Assembly: GCA_003522105.1 (NCBI GenBank)
Contig: DPGF01000012.1
Span: 18,681-52,091, forward strand
Origin: Oscillibacter sp.
GTDB lineage: Bacteria; Bacillota; Clostridia; Oscillospirales; Oscillospiraceae
Direction of reading: 5' to 3'
DNA length: 33,411 bases
A program made the position numbers and the translations under genes. Below the pieces are notes generated by a model. The model searched no databases. It was not told where the DNA came from and saw nothing but the letters and a program-made list of their open reading frames with translations. Below, piece after piece: positions 16,483 to 23,479 of the stretch (position 1 is its first letter; every line of letters begins with the position of its first letter).

Positions 16483-16965
16483 TTATGCTTGTAATGTCAT
16501 ATTTTTCTTTTCTCGGCTCCAGTTGCACTCCGGCTCCGCCGCGCAGAAAAGGCACATGCGAGAGGCCTTGTCCGCCCGGTAGAGCAGCGCCGCCAATCCG
16601 TCGCGCGACCGGTCTCCATCGCCCCGGTGCTGCAAGATCGCCTGTGTGACCTCTGCGCGCTCGGCGGGCGAAAAACCGCAGTCCGCCATAATGATCTCCG
16701 CAAGCTGCGCGCCGGCCTCGTCGTGGGGAATGTTCTGCGTGTATTGGAGGTGGCGGCCAATGTCGTGCAGCAGGGCGGCGGCGTAGATAAGTTCCTTGTC
16801 TACCCCCAGCCCCCGCTCGAGGTTTTCAATGTAGGCAAGCCGCGCCACGTCCAGAAAATGGGCGCGGTCGTGGCGGCAGAACGCTCTGTCCTGCTCGAGG
16901 CAGGCGATCTCATCCACGCTTTCCCGCCACAGCTTGTGGCGGCAGATGGCATTGACGCGCTCCAT
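16483..16965 (-). CDS. HD-domain phosphohydrolase in the folate operon
   Basis: At 160 residues this is a metal-dependent HD hydrolase. Visible ligands are H36, the HD pair H67-D68 (AALLHDIGRHL), H81 (NIPHDEAG), H113 (LQHRG) and D132 (YRADKASR). The tail carries three cysteines in C-x2-C-x5-C-W spacing (CLFCAAEPECNW, residues 138-149). I start it at the ATG at 16963-16965, one base after the folE stop; a longer open frame overlaps folE and is rejected. The function is not proven. Its place between folE and folP suggests it acts on the product of FolE: dihydroneopterin triphosphate must lose its phosphates before FolB, and no other phosphatase is in the cluster. An HD protein (MptB) acts at the matching step in archaea. 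This role is inference. Confidence 0.85.
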   Translation of the reverse strand: MERVNAICRHKLWRESVDEIACLEQDRAFCRHDRAHFLDVARLAYIENLERGLGVDKELIYAAALLHDIGRHLQYTQNIPHDEAGAQLAEIIMADCGFSPAERAEVTQAILQHRGDGDRSRDGLAALLYRADKASRMCLFCAAEPECNWSREKKNMTLQA

Positions 16966-16966
16966 C

Positions 16967-17524
16967 TCAGCAGTGCTCCAGCATCCGGTAGAAGTCAGTG
17001 CGCAGGCGCTCGTCATCGTCGAATACGCCGCGCGTCACGACCGTCACAGTCTTTGCGCCCTGTTTTTTGATGCCGCGCATGGTCATGCACATGTGCTCGG
17101 CCTGCACGAGCACCATCACGCCCTTGGGCTTGAGCTCGTCCATAAAAGCATCAGCGATCTGGGCGGTGAGACGCTCCTGCAGCTGGAAGCGCTTGGCAAA
17201 TACCTCCACTGTCCGTGCTATCTTGCTCAGGCCCACCACTTCCCCGTTGGGAATGTAGGCGATGGCCGCCGTGCCGTAGAAGGGCAGCATGTGGTGCTCG
17301 CAGAAGGAGTAGAAATGGATGTCCTTCTCCAGCACCATATCGTTGTTGTCCACGTGGAAGCGCTTTTGCAGGTGGGTCGCCGCCGAATCGGTATAGCCGC
17401 CGGCAAGCTCCTCATACATCCGCGCGATGCGGTCGGGGGTCTCCAGCAGACCCTCACGGTTGATATCCTCGCCGATCCCGCTGAGGATCAGGCGAACACC
17501 TTCTTTGATCTTTTCCGAATCCAT
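16967..17524 (-). CDS. folE: GTP cyclohydrolase I
   Basis: The 185-residue enzyme converts GTP to 7,8-dihydroneopterin triphosphate, the first folate step. Zinc ligands are visible as C75 and H78 in FCEHHMLPF and C146 in AEHMCMTMRG. Other signatures are GIGEDINREGLLETPDRIA and FQLQERLTAQIADA. I prefer the ATG at 17522-17524 (MDSEKIKEG), with GTGAGG upstream, over the ATG at 17545 that overlaps folC and lacks a site. It is the canonical type IA enzyme, so the cell is predicted to need zinc for this step. It is followed directly by the HD hydrolase. Confidence 0.97.
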   Translation of the reverse strand: MDSEKIKEGVRLILSGIGEDINREGLLETPDRIARMYEELAGGYTDSAATHLQKRFHVDNNDMVLEKDIHFYSFCEHHMLPFYGTAAIAYIPNGEVVGLSKIARTVEVFAKRFQLQERLTAQIADAFMDELKPKGVMVLVQAEHMCMTMRGIKKQGAKTVTVVTRGVFDDDERLRTDFYRMLEHC

Positions 17525-17534
17525 GCTCTGCGCC

Positions 17535-18818
17535 TCACTTTTCATTCACTGCATCCGCGGCCTCGCCCAGGAAGGACAAGGAGCCGAAGACGATCACTGC
17601 ATCTTCTTTTCCGGCCATTGCAAGCGCCTTTTCGACGCCATGGGCCACACTGTCGGCCCACTCAACACTCGGGTTCACTTTTCCCACTGCCTCTGCCAGC
17701 TCGCGGGCGGGCATGGCACGGGGATTGCCGGGGGTCTCCACGGTGATGATGTGCCTTGCAAGGGGCGCGGTCAGGTCGATAACCTGCGCATAGTCCTTGT
17801 CTTTGAACATTCCCATGACGAAATAGAGCGTCTTTCCGGGGAAATACCGTTCCAGAGACTCTTTCAGCTCCAGAGCCGCGGCGGGATTGTGCGCCCCGTC
17901 GATGATGACCGTGGGATCGCGGCGCAGCGTGGTGAAGCGGCCGCGCCAGGCAGTGTGCAGCAGCCCCTCGCGCACCTGCTGGTCGGAGAGCGCGTAGCCA
18001 AGCTTTCGCAGTGCCTCCACGCCCTCGAGCGCAAGGGCGGCGTTTTTGATCTGATAGCTTCCCGCAAGTGAAATGGCGACATTCTCCCACTCTTTATAGG
18101 AAAAGGTCTGTCCCTCCGCGCCGTAGTGCACATTGCTGATCTTGCTCTCGTCCACCATTTGCAGGGTGCAGTGCTGCTCTTTGCAAGTATCCTCGATGAC
18201 CTGTGCAGCCTCGCTCTTCTGCTGCGCGGAAACCACCATGGTATCCGGCTTGATGATGCCGGCCTTCTGCGCGGCGATCTTGGCGAGCGTATCGCCCAGA
18301 AGGTCTGTGTGATCCATGCTGATGGAGGCAATAACCTCCATCAGCGTGGTGGTGATGACGTTGGTGGCGTCCAGAAGGCCGCCGCAGCCCACTTCCAGCG
18401 TCACGATGTCGCAGCGCTTTTCCTTAAAATAGAGAAACGCCAGGGCGGTCTCTATCTCAAAGACGGTGGGGCTGGGAAGGCCCGCTTTCTGCATGTCCTC
18501 GGCAGCGGCAGCAATGGCCGTCACGTGGCAGGCGAGCGACTCTTTTTCGATGTACTCCCCGTCCACCTGAATGCGCTCCCGGTAGGAAAACAGCGTGGGA
18601 GAGATGTAGCGTCCGGTACGGTAGCCCGCGCCGGACAGGATCGTGGAAAGATAGGCCAAAACCGATCCTTTTCCGTTGGTACCGGAAATGTGAATGAACT
18701 TTAACTCGTTCTGAGGATCGCCCAGACGACGCAGCAGTTCTCTCATGCTCTCCAAGCCAAGCACACTTCCGTATTTGGAAACTTCGTCCAAATATACTCT
18801 TGCTTCTTTGTAATTCAT
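17535..18818 (-). CDS. folC: Folylpolyglutamate synthase / dihydrofolate synthase
   Basis: The 427-residue Mur-ligase-family enzyme adds glutamate to dihydropteroate and/or folates using ATP. The P-loop is ISGTNGKGSV (about residues 44-53). TPTVFEIETALAFLYF-like and GLLDATNVI...SISMDHTDLLG stretches follow, and the C-terminal domain carries IIDGAHNPAA. The ATG has TAAGGAG five bases upstream, placed right after a 9-pair hairpin. It is the first gene of the folate cluster and has a good promoter about 50 bases upstream. Confidence 0.96.
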   Translation of the reverse strand: MNYKEARVYLDEVSKYGSVLGLESMRELLRRLGDPQNELKFIHISGTNGKGSVLAYLSTILSGAGYRTGRYISPTLFSYRERIQVDGEYIEKESLACHVTAIAAAAEDMQKAGLPSPTVFEIETALAFLYFKEKRCDIVTLEVGCGGLLDATNVITTTLMEVIASISMDHTDLLGDTLAKIAAQKAGIIKPDTMVVSAQQKSEAAQVIEDTCKEQHCTLQMVDESKISNVHYGAEGQTFSYKEWENVAISLAGSYQIKNAALALEGVEALRKLGYALSDQQVREGLLHTAWRGRFTTLRRDPTVIIDGAHNPAAALELKESLERYFPGKTLYFVMGMFKDKDYAQVIDLTAPLARHIITVETPGNPRAMPARELAEAVGKVNPSVEWADSVAHGVEKALAMAGKEDAVIVFGSLSFLGEAADAVNEK

Positions 18819-18830
18819 ACTGCTCCTTAC

Positions 18831-18852
18831 CGGAGGCGGTCAGCCGCCTCCG
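18831..18852 (-). promoter_or_regulatory. 5' leader hairpin directly before the folC ribosome binding site
   Basis: On the transcript a perfect 9-pair stem CGGAGGCGG / CCGCCTCCG with loop CTGA ends one to two bases before TAAGGAG. It fills most of the roughly 43-base leader. The CCTCC strand could instead pair with the GGAG of the ribosome binding site. Confidence 0.6.
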
Positions 18853-18868
18853 AACGTAGTTAAGATGC

Positions 18869-18897
18869 ATTATATTCCCGCCGTCGCATTCCTGCAA
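18869..18897 (-). promoter_or_regulatory. Promoter of the folate operon
   Basis: A perfect -10 TATAAT (18869-18874 on the complement) is 17 bases from TTGCAG (18892-18897). The leader is too short for a tetrahydrofolate riboswitch. Confidence 0.65.
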
Positions 18898-19031
18898 TCA
18901 TTTCCGTCAATTTTTCACCGTTTATTTTTAAGAATATCGTCGAATTCGGATTAAAAAAGCCGAATTTGCAAGATTACGTGCAGATTCTAATGCTTTAGCG
19001 CACGCCCCGCACCCTTTTCACCTCTTTTGCA

Positions 19032-19066
19032 GGAAAAAGGCGAAGCAGAAAACGCTGCTTCGCCTT
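19032..19066 (-). terminator. Intrinsic terminator after the short gene at 19171
   Basis: A perfect 12-pair stem, AAGGCGAAGCAG (19037-19048) with CTGCTTCGCCTT (19055-19066), is followed on the minus strand by TTTTTCC. Confidence 0.8.
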
Positions 19067-19170
19067 ATAGGGTTTGCTATTTGAAATTCTTCACACATTC
19101 CGAAAAGCAGGAGACCGCTCAGCGGTAATGCTCAAGCAAATTCTTGTAGAAATCGACCGCCAAGTGGAGC

Positions 19171-19485
19171 TTAGTGGAAGTCGAGATACAGGGTATTGTC
19201 CGTGCTCTCCACCACGTCCATCTCAAAGACCCAGCGCGCGGCCTTGGTGAAAAGCGTCTTTTTCAGCCCCTTGCGGCTCTTGGTGCCGCCCTTTTTCACA
19301 AGATCCGTACCCTGAGAAATGCCGCAGCGCGAGATCGCGGCCGAGGCGAAATCAGTTGGATCGAGCCCTCTCTTCTCCGCCTCGTCCGTCAAAAGGTAGA
19401 GCCAGAAGGTGGGGTGCTCCAAAAGCTCTCGGATTTTGACCACAAGCGGGTTTTTGATCTTTGCTTCATTGATGATTTTTGACAT
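19171..19485 (-). CDS. Short hypothetical protein, possibly truncated L-2-amino-thiazoline-4-carboxylate hydrolase-like
   Basis: The ATG at 19483-19485 (MSKIINEAKIK) has AGAGGGAG upstream and gives 104 residues. The stretch WLYLLTDEAEKRGLDPTDFASAAISRCG, then FTKAARWVFEMDVVESTDNTLYLDFH, resembles the N-terminal part of the ATC hydrolase family as I remember it. In that family the protein continues after 'DFH' with further conserved sequence; here a TAA follows at once. In another frame just after the stop the sequence reads TKLHLAVDFYKNLLEHYR and then stops, which could be a frameshifted remnant. The family call is tentative. It has its own terminator and a possible promoter. Confidence 0.5.
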   Translation of the reverse strand: MSKIINEAKIKNPLVVKIRELLEHPTFWLYLLTDEAEKRGLDPTDFASAAISRCGISQGTDLVKKGGTKSRKGLKKTLFTKAARWVFEMDVVESTDNTLYLDFH

Positions 19486-19539
19486 GATTCTTTTCTCCCT
19501 CTTCACATTTCACAGAAAGCATTACGCAAATCCGTTCCT

Positions 19540-19567
19540 ATTGTGCCCGAGCCGCGAAAAATGGCAA
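19540..19567 (-). promoter_or_regulatory. Possible promoter of the short gene at 19171
   Basis: TTGCCA (19562-19567 on the complement) and CACAAT (19540-19545) are 16 bases apart. The -35 is good and the -10 weak. Confidence 0.35.
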
Positions 19568-19663
19568 GAGGAGTCCCTTTCCGGTCCATCGAGAACCGTT
19601 TTCACCGTGAGCAGCACGAGTTCTCATTGCCGTGAAAATTATCCCCCCGCCGCGGAAAGTGCT

Positions 19664-19692
19664 TTGCACAGCACGCTCCGATGCGGTATAAT
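19664..19692 (+). promoter_or_regulatory. Promoter of tex
   Basis: -35 TTGCAC (19664-19669) and -10 TATAAT (19687-19692) are 17 bases apart. The six -35 bases are exactly the spacer of an inverted repeat, GTGCT (19659-19663) and AGCAC (19670-19674), which could be an operator. Confidence 0.7.
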
Positions 19693-19746
19693 AGATAAGT
19701 TCGTTCGCCCATCTACGGGCAGACGTCAGATATTCTCACAGATCCC

Positions 19747-19772
19747 GCCGGACGCAGCACGCTGCGTCCGGC
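19747..19772 (+). promoter_or_regulatory. 5' leader hairpin before the tex ribosome binding site
   Basis: An 11-pair perfect stem (GCCGGACGCAG with CTGCGTCCGGC, loop CACG) ends six bases before AAAGGA of tex. There is no T-run after it, so it is not a terminator. Confidence 0.6.
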
Positions 19773-19790
19773 CATCGAAAGGAACCTTCT

Positions 19791-21947
19791 ATGGACATCA
19801 TTCAAACGCTTGCGCAGGAGCTTGACAAAAATCCGCAGCACGTGAAAAACGTTGTGCAGCTTCTGGACGAGGGCAATACCATTCCCTTTATCGCTCGCTA
19901 CCGCAAGGAGCTGCACGGTGCGATGGACGACACCTCGCTGCGCACGCTCGAGGAGCGGCTTCAATATCTGCGCGGTCTTGCAGAGCGCCGCGAGACGGTA
20001 AAAAAATCCATCAGCGAGCAGGGCAAGCTCACAGACGAGCTCGCCGCCGCCATCGACAATGCCAAAACGCTCGCCGAGGTAGAAGACCTCTACCGCCCCT
20101 ATAAGCAAAAGCGCCGCACCCGCGCGACCGCCGCGCGGGAGAAAGGGCTTGAGCCGCTTGCATCGCTGCTCTTCGCGCAGGAGCGCGGCTGTCCCCGTCC
20201 CGAGGACGCCGCGCGTGGCTTTATCGACCCGGAAAAGGGCGTGGAAACGCTCGCCGACGCCTTACAGGGTGCAAACGACATCATTGCCGAGTGGATCAGC
20301 GACAATGCCGCCATTCGCGGCTCGCTGCGCGAGATGCTGGAAAAGCGCGGGACGCTGCGCTCGCTCGCCGCGACGGAGGAGGACAGTGTCTACCGCCTGT
20401 ACTACGATTTTGAGCAGCCGCTCTCCCGCTTGCAGGGCCACCAGATCCTTGCCATCAACCGCGGCGAAAAGGAGAAAATGCTCAGCGCGACCGTCTTGCT
20501 CGACCGCGAGCAGGCGCTGCCTCTGCTGCGCCGCGCCGTGGTGAAGCCCGGCTCTGCCGCCATGGATTTCGTCAAAGCCGCCGCCGAGGACGCCTACGAC
20601 CGTCTCATCTACCCCTCGCTCGAGCGCGAGATGCGCGCTTCGCTCACAGAACAGGCAGACGAGGGCGCTATCGGTCAGTTTGCGCTGAATCTGAAGCCCC
20701 TTTTGATGCAGCCGCCGGTCAAGGGCAAGGTGACGATGGGGCTTGATCCCGGCTACCGCATGGGCTGCAAGGTCGCGGTCGTGGACGGCACGGGTAAGGT
20801 GCTCGATACCGCCGTGGTCTACCCCACCTACGGCGAGCGGCAAAAAGGTGAGGCCATCGCCGCACTACTCAAGCTCATCAGAAAGCATGGCGTGGAGCAT
20901 ATCGCCATCGGCAACGGCACTGCCAGCCGCGAAACAGAGCAGATGGCCGTGGAGCTGATCCGTCAGGCAAGCGCGTCCGGCGCGCATGTGAGCTACATGA
21001 TCGTTTCCGAGGCAGGTGCGTCGGTTTACTCGGCAAGCAAGCTCGCCGCCGAGGAGTTCCCGCAGTACGACGTGAACCTCCGCTCGGCGGTGTCGATCGC
21101 GCGGCGCTTGCAGGACCCGCTCGCCGAGCTTGTAAAGATCGACCCCAAGGCCATCGGCGTGGGGCAGTACCAGCACGACATGCCGCAAAAGCAGCTCGAC
21201 GATGCGCTCTGCGGCGTGGTGGAGAACTGCGTCAACGCCGTCGGCGTGGACATCAACACCGCCTCGCCGTCGCTTTTGCAGCGCGTTTCCGGTCTGAACG
21301 CGACCACAGCGAAAAATGTTGTCGTCTATCGCGAGGAAAACGGTGCGTTCACCTCTCGCGCTCAGATCAAAAAAGTGCCGAAACTCGGCCCCAAGGCCTT
21401 TCAGCAGTGCGCGGGCTTTTTGCGCGTACCGGAGAGCAAAAGCGTTCTCGACAATACCGCCGTCCACCCCGAGAGCTACGAGGCCGCAAAAGCGCTGCTT
21501 GCGCTCTCAGGTCACACGCTCGCAGATGTGAAGGATGGCCGCATTTCCGATCTGCCGGAGCGCATCAAGTCCTATGGCGAGGGAAAGGCGGCGGCAGAGA
21601 TCGGCGTGGGCGTACCCACGCTGCGCGACATCGTGAGTGAGCTTTTAAAGCCCGGCCGCGACGTGCGCGACGAGCTGCCCAAACCCATTTTGCGCACCGA
21701 TGTGCTGGAAATGAAGGATCTGACACCCGGCATGGTACTCACCGGCACGGTGCGCAATGTCATCGACTTCGGCGTGTTTGTGGACATCGGCGTACACCAG
21801 GACGGTCTCGTTCACATCTCGCAGGTGGCGGACAAGTTCATCAAGCACCCCTCCGAGGTCGTCTCCGTGGGTGATGTTGTGAAGGTCGTGGTGCTCGAGG
21901 TAGATGAGAAGAAAAAGCGCATCAGTCTCAGCATGAAGCAGGCATGA
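19791..21947 (+). CDS. tex: Tex family RNA-binding transcription accessory protein
   Basis: The 718-residue protein has the full Tex architecture. A helical N-terminal region comes first (GNTIPFIARYRKELHGAMDD, VEDLYRPYKQKRRTRATAAREKGLEPLA). A YqgF/RNase H-like domain starts near residue 317 (GLDPGYRMGCKVAVVD). Helix-hairpin-helix motifs follow (NTASPSLLQRVSGLNATTAKNVV, FTSRAQIKKVPKLGPKAFQQCAGFL), and a C-terminal S1 RNA-binding domain occupies about residues 645-718 (GMVLTGTVRNVIDFGVFVDIG). It binds nucleic acid and is linked to transcription and gene expression in other bacteria; its exact role is unsettled. The ATG has AAAGGAA upstream. It is transcribed alone. Confidence 0.97.
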   Translation: MDIIQTLAQELDKNPQHVKNVVQLLDEGNTIPFIARYRKELHGAMDDTSLRTLEERLQYLRGLAERRETVKKSISEQGKLTDELAAAIDNAKTLAEVEDLYRPYKQKRRTRATAAREKGLEPLASLLFAQERGCPRPEDAARGFIDPEKGVETLADALQGANDIIAEWISDNAAIRGSLREMLEKRGTLRSLAATEEDSVYRLYYDFEQPLSRLQGHQILAINRGEKEKMLSATVLLDREQALPLLRRAVVKPGSAAMDFVKAAAEDAYDRLIYPSLEREMRASLTEQADEGAIGQFALNLKPLLMQPPVKGKVTMGLDPGYRMGCKVAVVDGTGKVLDTAVVYPTYGERQKGEAIAALLKLIRKHGVEHIAIGNGTASRETEQMAVELIRQASASGAHVSYMIVSEAGASVYSASKLAAEEFPQYDVNLRSAVSIARRLQDPLAELVKIDPKAIGVGQYQHDMPQKQLDDALCGVVENCVNAVGVDINTASPSLLQRVSGLNATTAKNVVVYREENGAFTSRAQIKKVPKLGPKAFQQCAGFLRVPESKSVLDNTAVHPESYEAAKALLALSGHTLADVKDGRISDLPERIKSYGEGKAAAEIGVGVPTLRDIVSELLKPGRDVRDELPKPILRTDVLEMKDLTPGMVLTGTVRNVIDFGVFVDIGVHQDGLVHISQVADKFIKHPSEVVSVGDVVKVVVLEVDEKKKRISLSMKQA

Positions 21948-21981
21948 CATTATTCCAGGATCACAGCAGCATCAGGGCATC

Positions 21982-22018
21982 AAAAAAGTCCGCAATCTGA
22001 TCGATTGCGGACTTTTTA
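21982..22018 (+). terminator. Intrinsic terminator of tex
   Basis: GTCCGCAATC (21988-21997) pairs with GATTGCGGAC (22003-22012), preceded by six A and followed by five T. It could work in both directions. Confidence 0.85.
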
Positions 22019-22175
22019 AGTCTTGAACAACAACTGCTGAATCTAACAGGGACAGCGTTTTTCTTTCGCTGCTCTCTGCTGAAACGCTGCAGCAAGGCGG
22101 AAGCTGTTATTCCCCCATCTCATCGTCTCGAATCATACTTTTAGCAAGGAACAGTTCATTGCAGCAAATCGGAAG

Positions 22176-22970
22176 TTATGTATTCCGCTCTCTTCTCTTT
22201 TTTGCGGCCACAAACCCAATCAAGAACGCCAGATTCACAAGAAGCACAATGATGCTACCTTCGATTTTACAGCTGCCGCCGGACAGGATCGGATTGCCGT
22301 GAATCGTCATATCAAACAAGTGAGGATGATCTTCCGCCAGAGAGACTCCTCCCAGAATGATCGCGCCCACACCGTTCCACAAAAAATGGATCACGATCGG
22401 CGCGATCAAGGAACCCGTGTATTCCAAAACCGCCGTCATAAAAAGGCTCATTGTGATGACATTGAGCACAGGAAGGATCCCTGCCTCAAACGCGCCGCCG
22501 TGCGCAAATGTAAATAAGCCCGTAGATACGATAATCGCGGCGGCGATGCTGCCGTTACTTTTTATCATCTGGTATAAATAGCCGCGAACCAGCATTTCCT
22601 GCATAACGGTATTGAGAAGAGCCGAAATCAGCCACAACCACAGCATATCAATTTGATTTTTGCCCTCTATCTGTACAACTCCGATAATTGACAAGATGCC
22701 AACAGATGCCCCCAGCCAAATCGCCCCTGTTACACCGCCCAATATGACGTTATAAACAGGCTTTCCGGTCAGATGCAATCGTATCTTTTTCTGATCTGCC
22801 AGCCAGAAAATAAATGTGATCGCAATAACGGACAAAAGCGGGATCAGTTCTGCCCAAAATCTCCAGATCACCGCACTTGCGGTATCCGGTATCGGGATAA
22901 CTGATACGCATATGGCCCAACCCACAAAAAAGATGATCGTCTTTATTGATACCGATAGAACTTTTTTCAT
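22176..22970 (-). CDS. CPBP-family intramembrane protease-like protein (first catalytic Glu replaced)
   Basis: The 264-residue protein has about eight membrane segments. The ABI/CPBP motifs are present in order: QEMLVR at residues 124-129 (motif 1, normally EExxxR), FTFAH with H157 (motif 2) and HFLWN with H195/N199 (motif 3). In motif 1 the first, catalytic glutamate of the family is Gln124. The ATG at 22968-22970 follows AGGGAAG; longer starts upstream use TTG. GC content (about 42-50% in lines I counted) is below the roughly 60% of neighbours, and the gene lies just downstream of ssrA on the same strand, so it may be acquired. In other bacteria such proteins cleave prenylated peptides or give bacteriocin self-protection; no peptide gene is visible here. 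Confidence 0.85.
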   Translation of the reverse strand: MKKVLSVSIKTIIFFVGWAICVSVIPIPDTASAVIWRFWAELIPLLSVIAITFIFWLADQKKIRLHLTGKPVYNVILGGVTGAIWLGASVGILSIIGVVQIEGKNQIDMLWLWLISALLNTVMQEMLVRGYLYQMIKSNGSIAAAIIVSTGLFTFAHGGAFEAGILPVLNVITMSLFMTAVLEYTGSLIAPIVIHFLWNGVGAIILGGVSLAEDHPHLFDMTIHGNPILSGGSCKIEGSIIVLLVNLAFLIGFVAAKKRRERNT

Positions 22971-23012
22971 ACAATACACTTCCCTGTCCAATTCAAACAT
23001 CAATGTGTCAAC

Positions 23013-23052
23013 GCAAAAAAGCCCACCGCAATTTGACTAAAATCACGGCGGG
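23013..23052 (-). terminator. Intrinsic terminator of ssrA
   Basis: On the transcript a 13-pair stem starting CCCGCCGTGA (with three G-U pairs) is followed by CTTTTTTGCG, six bases after the tmRNA 3' end. Confidence 0.8.
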
Positions 23053-23057
23053 ACTTA

Positions 23058-23404
23058 TGGTGGAGGCGGCGGGAGTCGAACCCGCGTCCGAAAGCACTTT
23101 AACAGGACTTTCTCCGGGCGCAGTCAGGATTTAAGCATTCCCTCCGCGCAAGGACACCTGACAGACCTTACGCTTCAGTAGAGTCATGATGCGTGGGCAG
23201 GTCAACTCTTTCCCGCCTCACGGACGCCACGTTTACGACGCCTTCCCCGGCCCGTGGCCTCTCCGGTTCAGACGGCCGCCTACTTAGGCAGCGAGAGCAA
23301 CTTCGTTGTTGTTCTTTAATTTATAAGTTACCCGTTTTATAGAGGTCAGGCGCCTCTGCCCGCTTATCCTGCCTCCACACCCCCGTCGAAACCGGTACGC
23401 CCCC
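23058..23404 (-). ncRNA. ssrA: Transfer-messenger RNA (tmRNA)
   Basis: This 347-base RNA rescues ribosomes stalled on broken mRNA. The 5' end is GGGGGCGTACCGGTTTCGAC and the 3' end is GCGGGTTCGACTCCCGC followed by CGCCTCCACCA. The 5' GGGGGCG pairs with 3' CGCCTCC, and CCA is encoded. The tag frame ends in KNNNEVALAA and TAA (about 23284-23316). The usual Ala, Gly or Asp resume codon is not visible just upstream in this frame, so the tag start is unclear. Pseudoknot PK1 is supported by AGAGG/CCTCT. A GC hairpin (23411-23433) stands six bases before the mature 5' end. No promoter is evident, so it may be processed from the smpB-cyclophilin transcript. Confidence 0.95.
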
Positions 23405-23479
23405 ATGTGAGCGGCGCACGACAAATGCGCCGCGAATACGGAAAACCCGTCAGGTATGCGAAAGCAAAAGGAAATGAAA

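Larger units (their letters stand above)
18819..19170. other. Intergenic region between folC and the short gene at 19171
   Basis: It holds the folC leader hairpin and promoter (18831-18897) and the terminator of the upstream gene (19032-19066). A weak 7-pair hairpin (18943-18949 with 18960-18966) has no T-run. On the minus strand 19120-19173 contains an open stretch that may be a remnant of a longer upstream gene. Confidence 0.6.
19486..19790. other. Divergent intergenic region between the short gene and tex
   Basis: It holds the possible minus-strand promoter (19540-19567), the tex promoter (19664-19692) with an inverted repeat around its -35, and the tex leader hairpin (19747-19772). No gene is apparent. 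Confidence 0.7.

Noticed and set aside
18819..18862. Tetrahydrofolate riboswitch before folC
   Set aside because: The leader between the predicted start site and folC is only about 43 bases and holds a single simple hairpin, too short for the known THF riboswitch folds.
22053..22089. Hairpin CAGCGTTT / AAACGCTG after the CPBP gene
   Set aside because: The loop is about 21 bases and no T-run follows on either strand, so a terminator call is not supported.
23006..23011. Perfect TTGACA before the CPBP gene
   Set aside because: No -10-like sequence at 15-19 bases; the nearest candidate is almost 30 bases away.
23058..23090. Attachment site at the tmRNA 3' end
   Set aside because: I found no second copy of the tmRNA 3' sequence and no integrase in the window.
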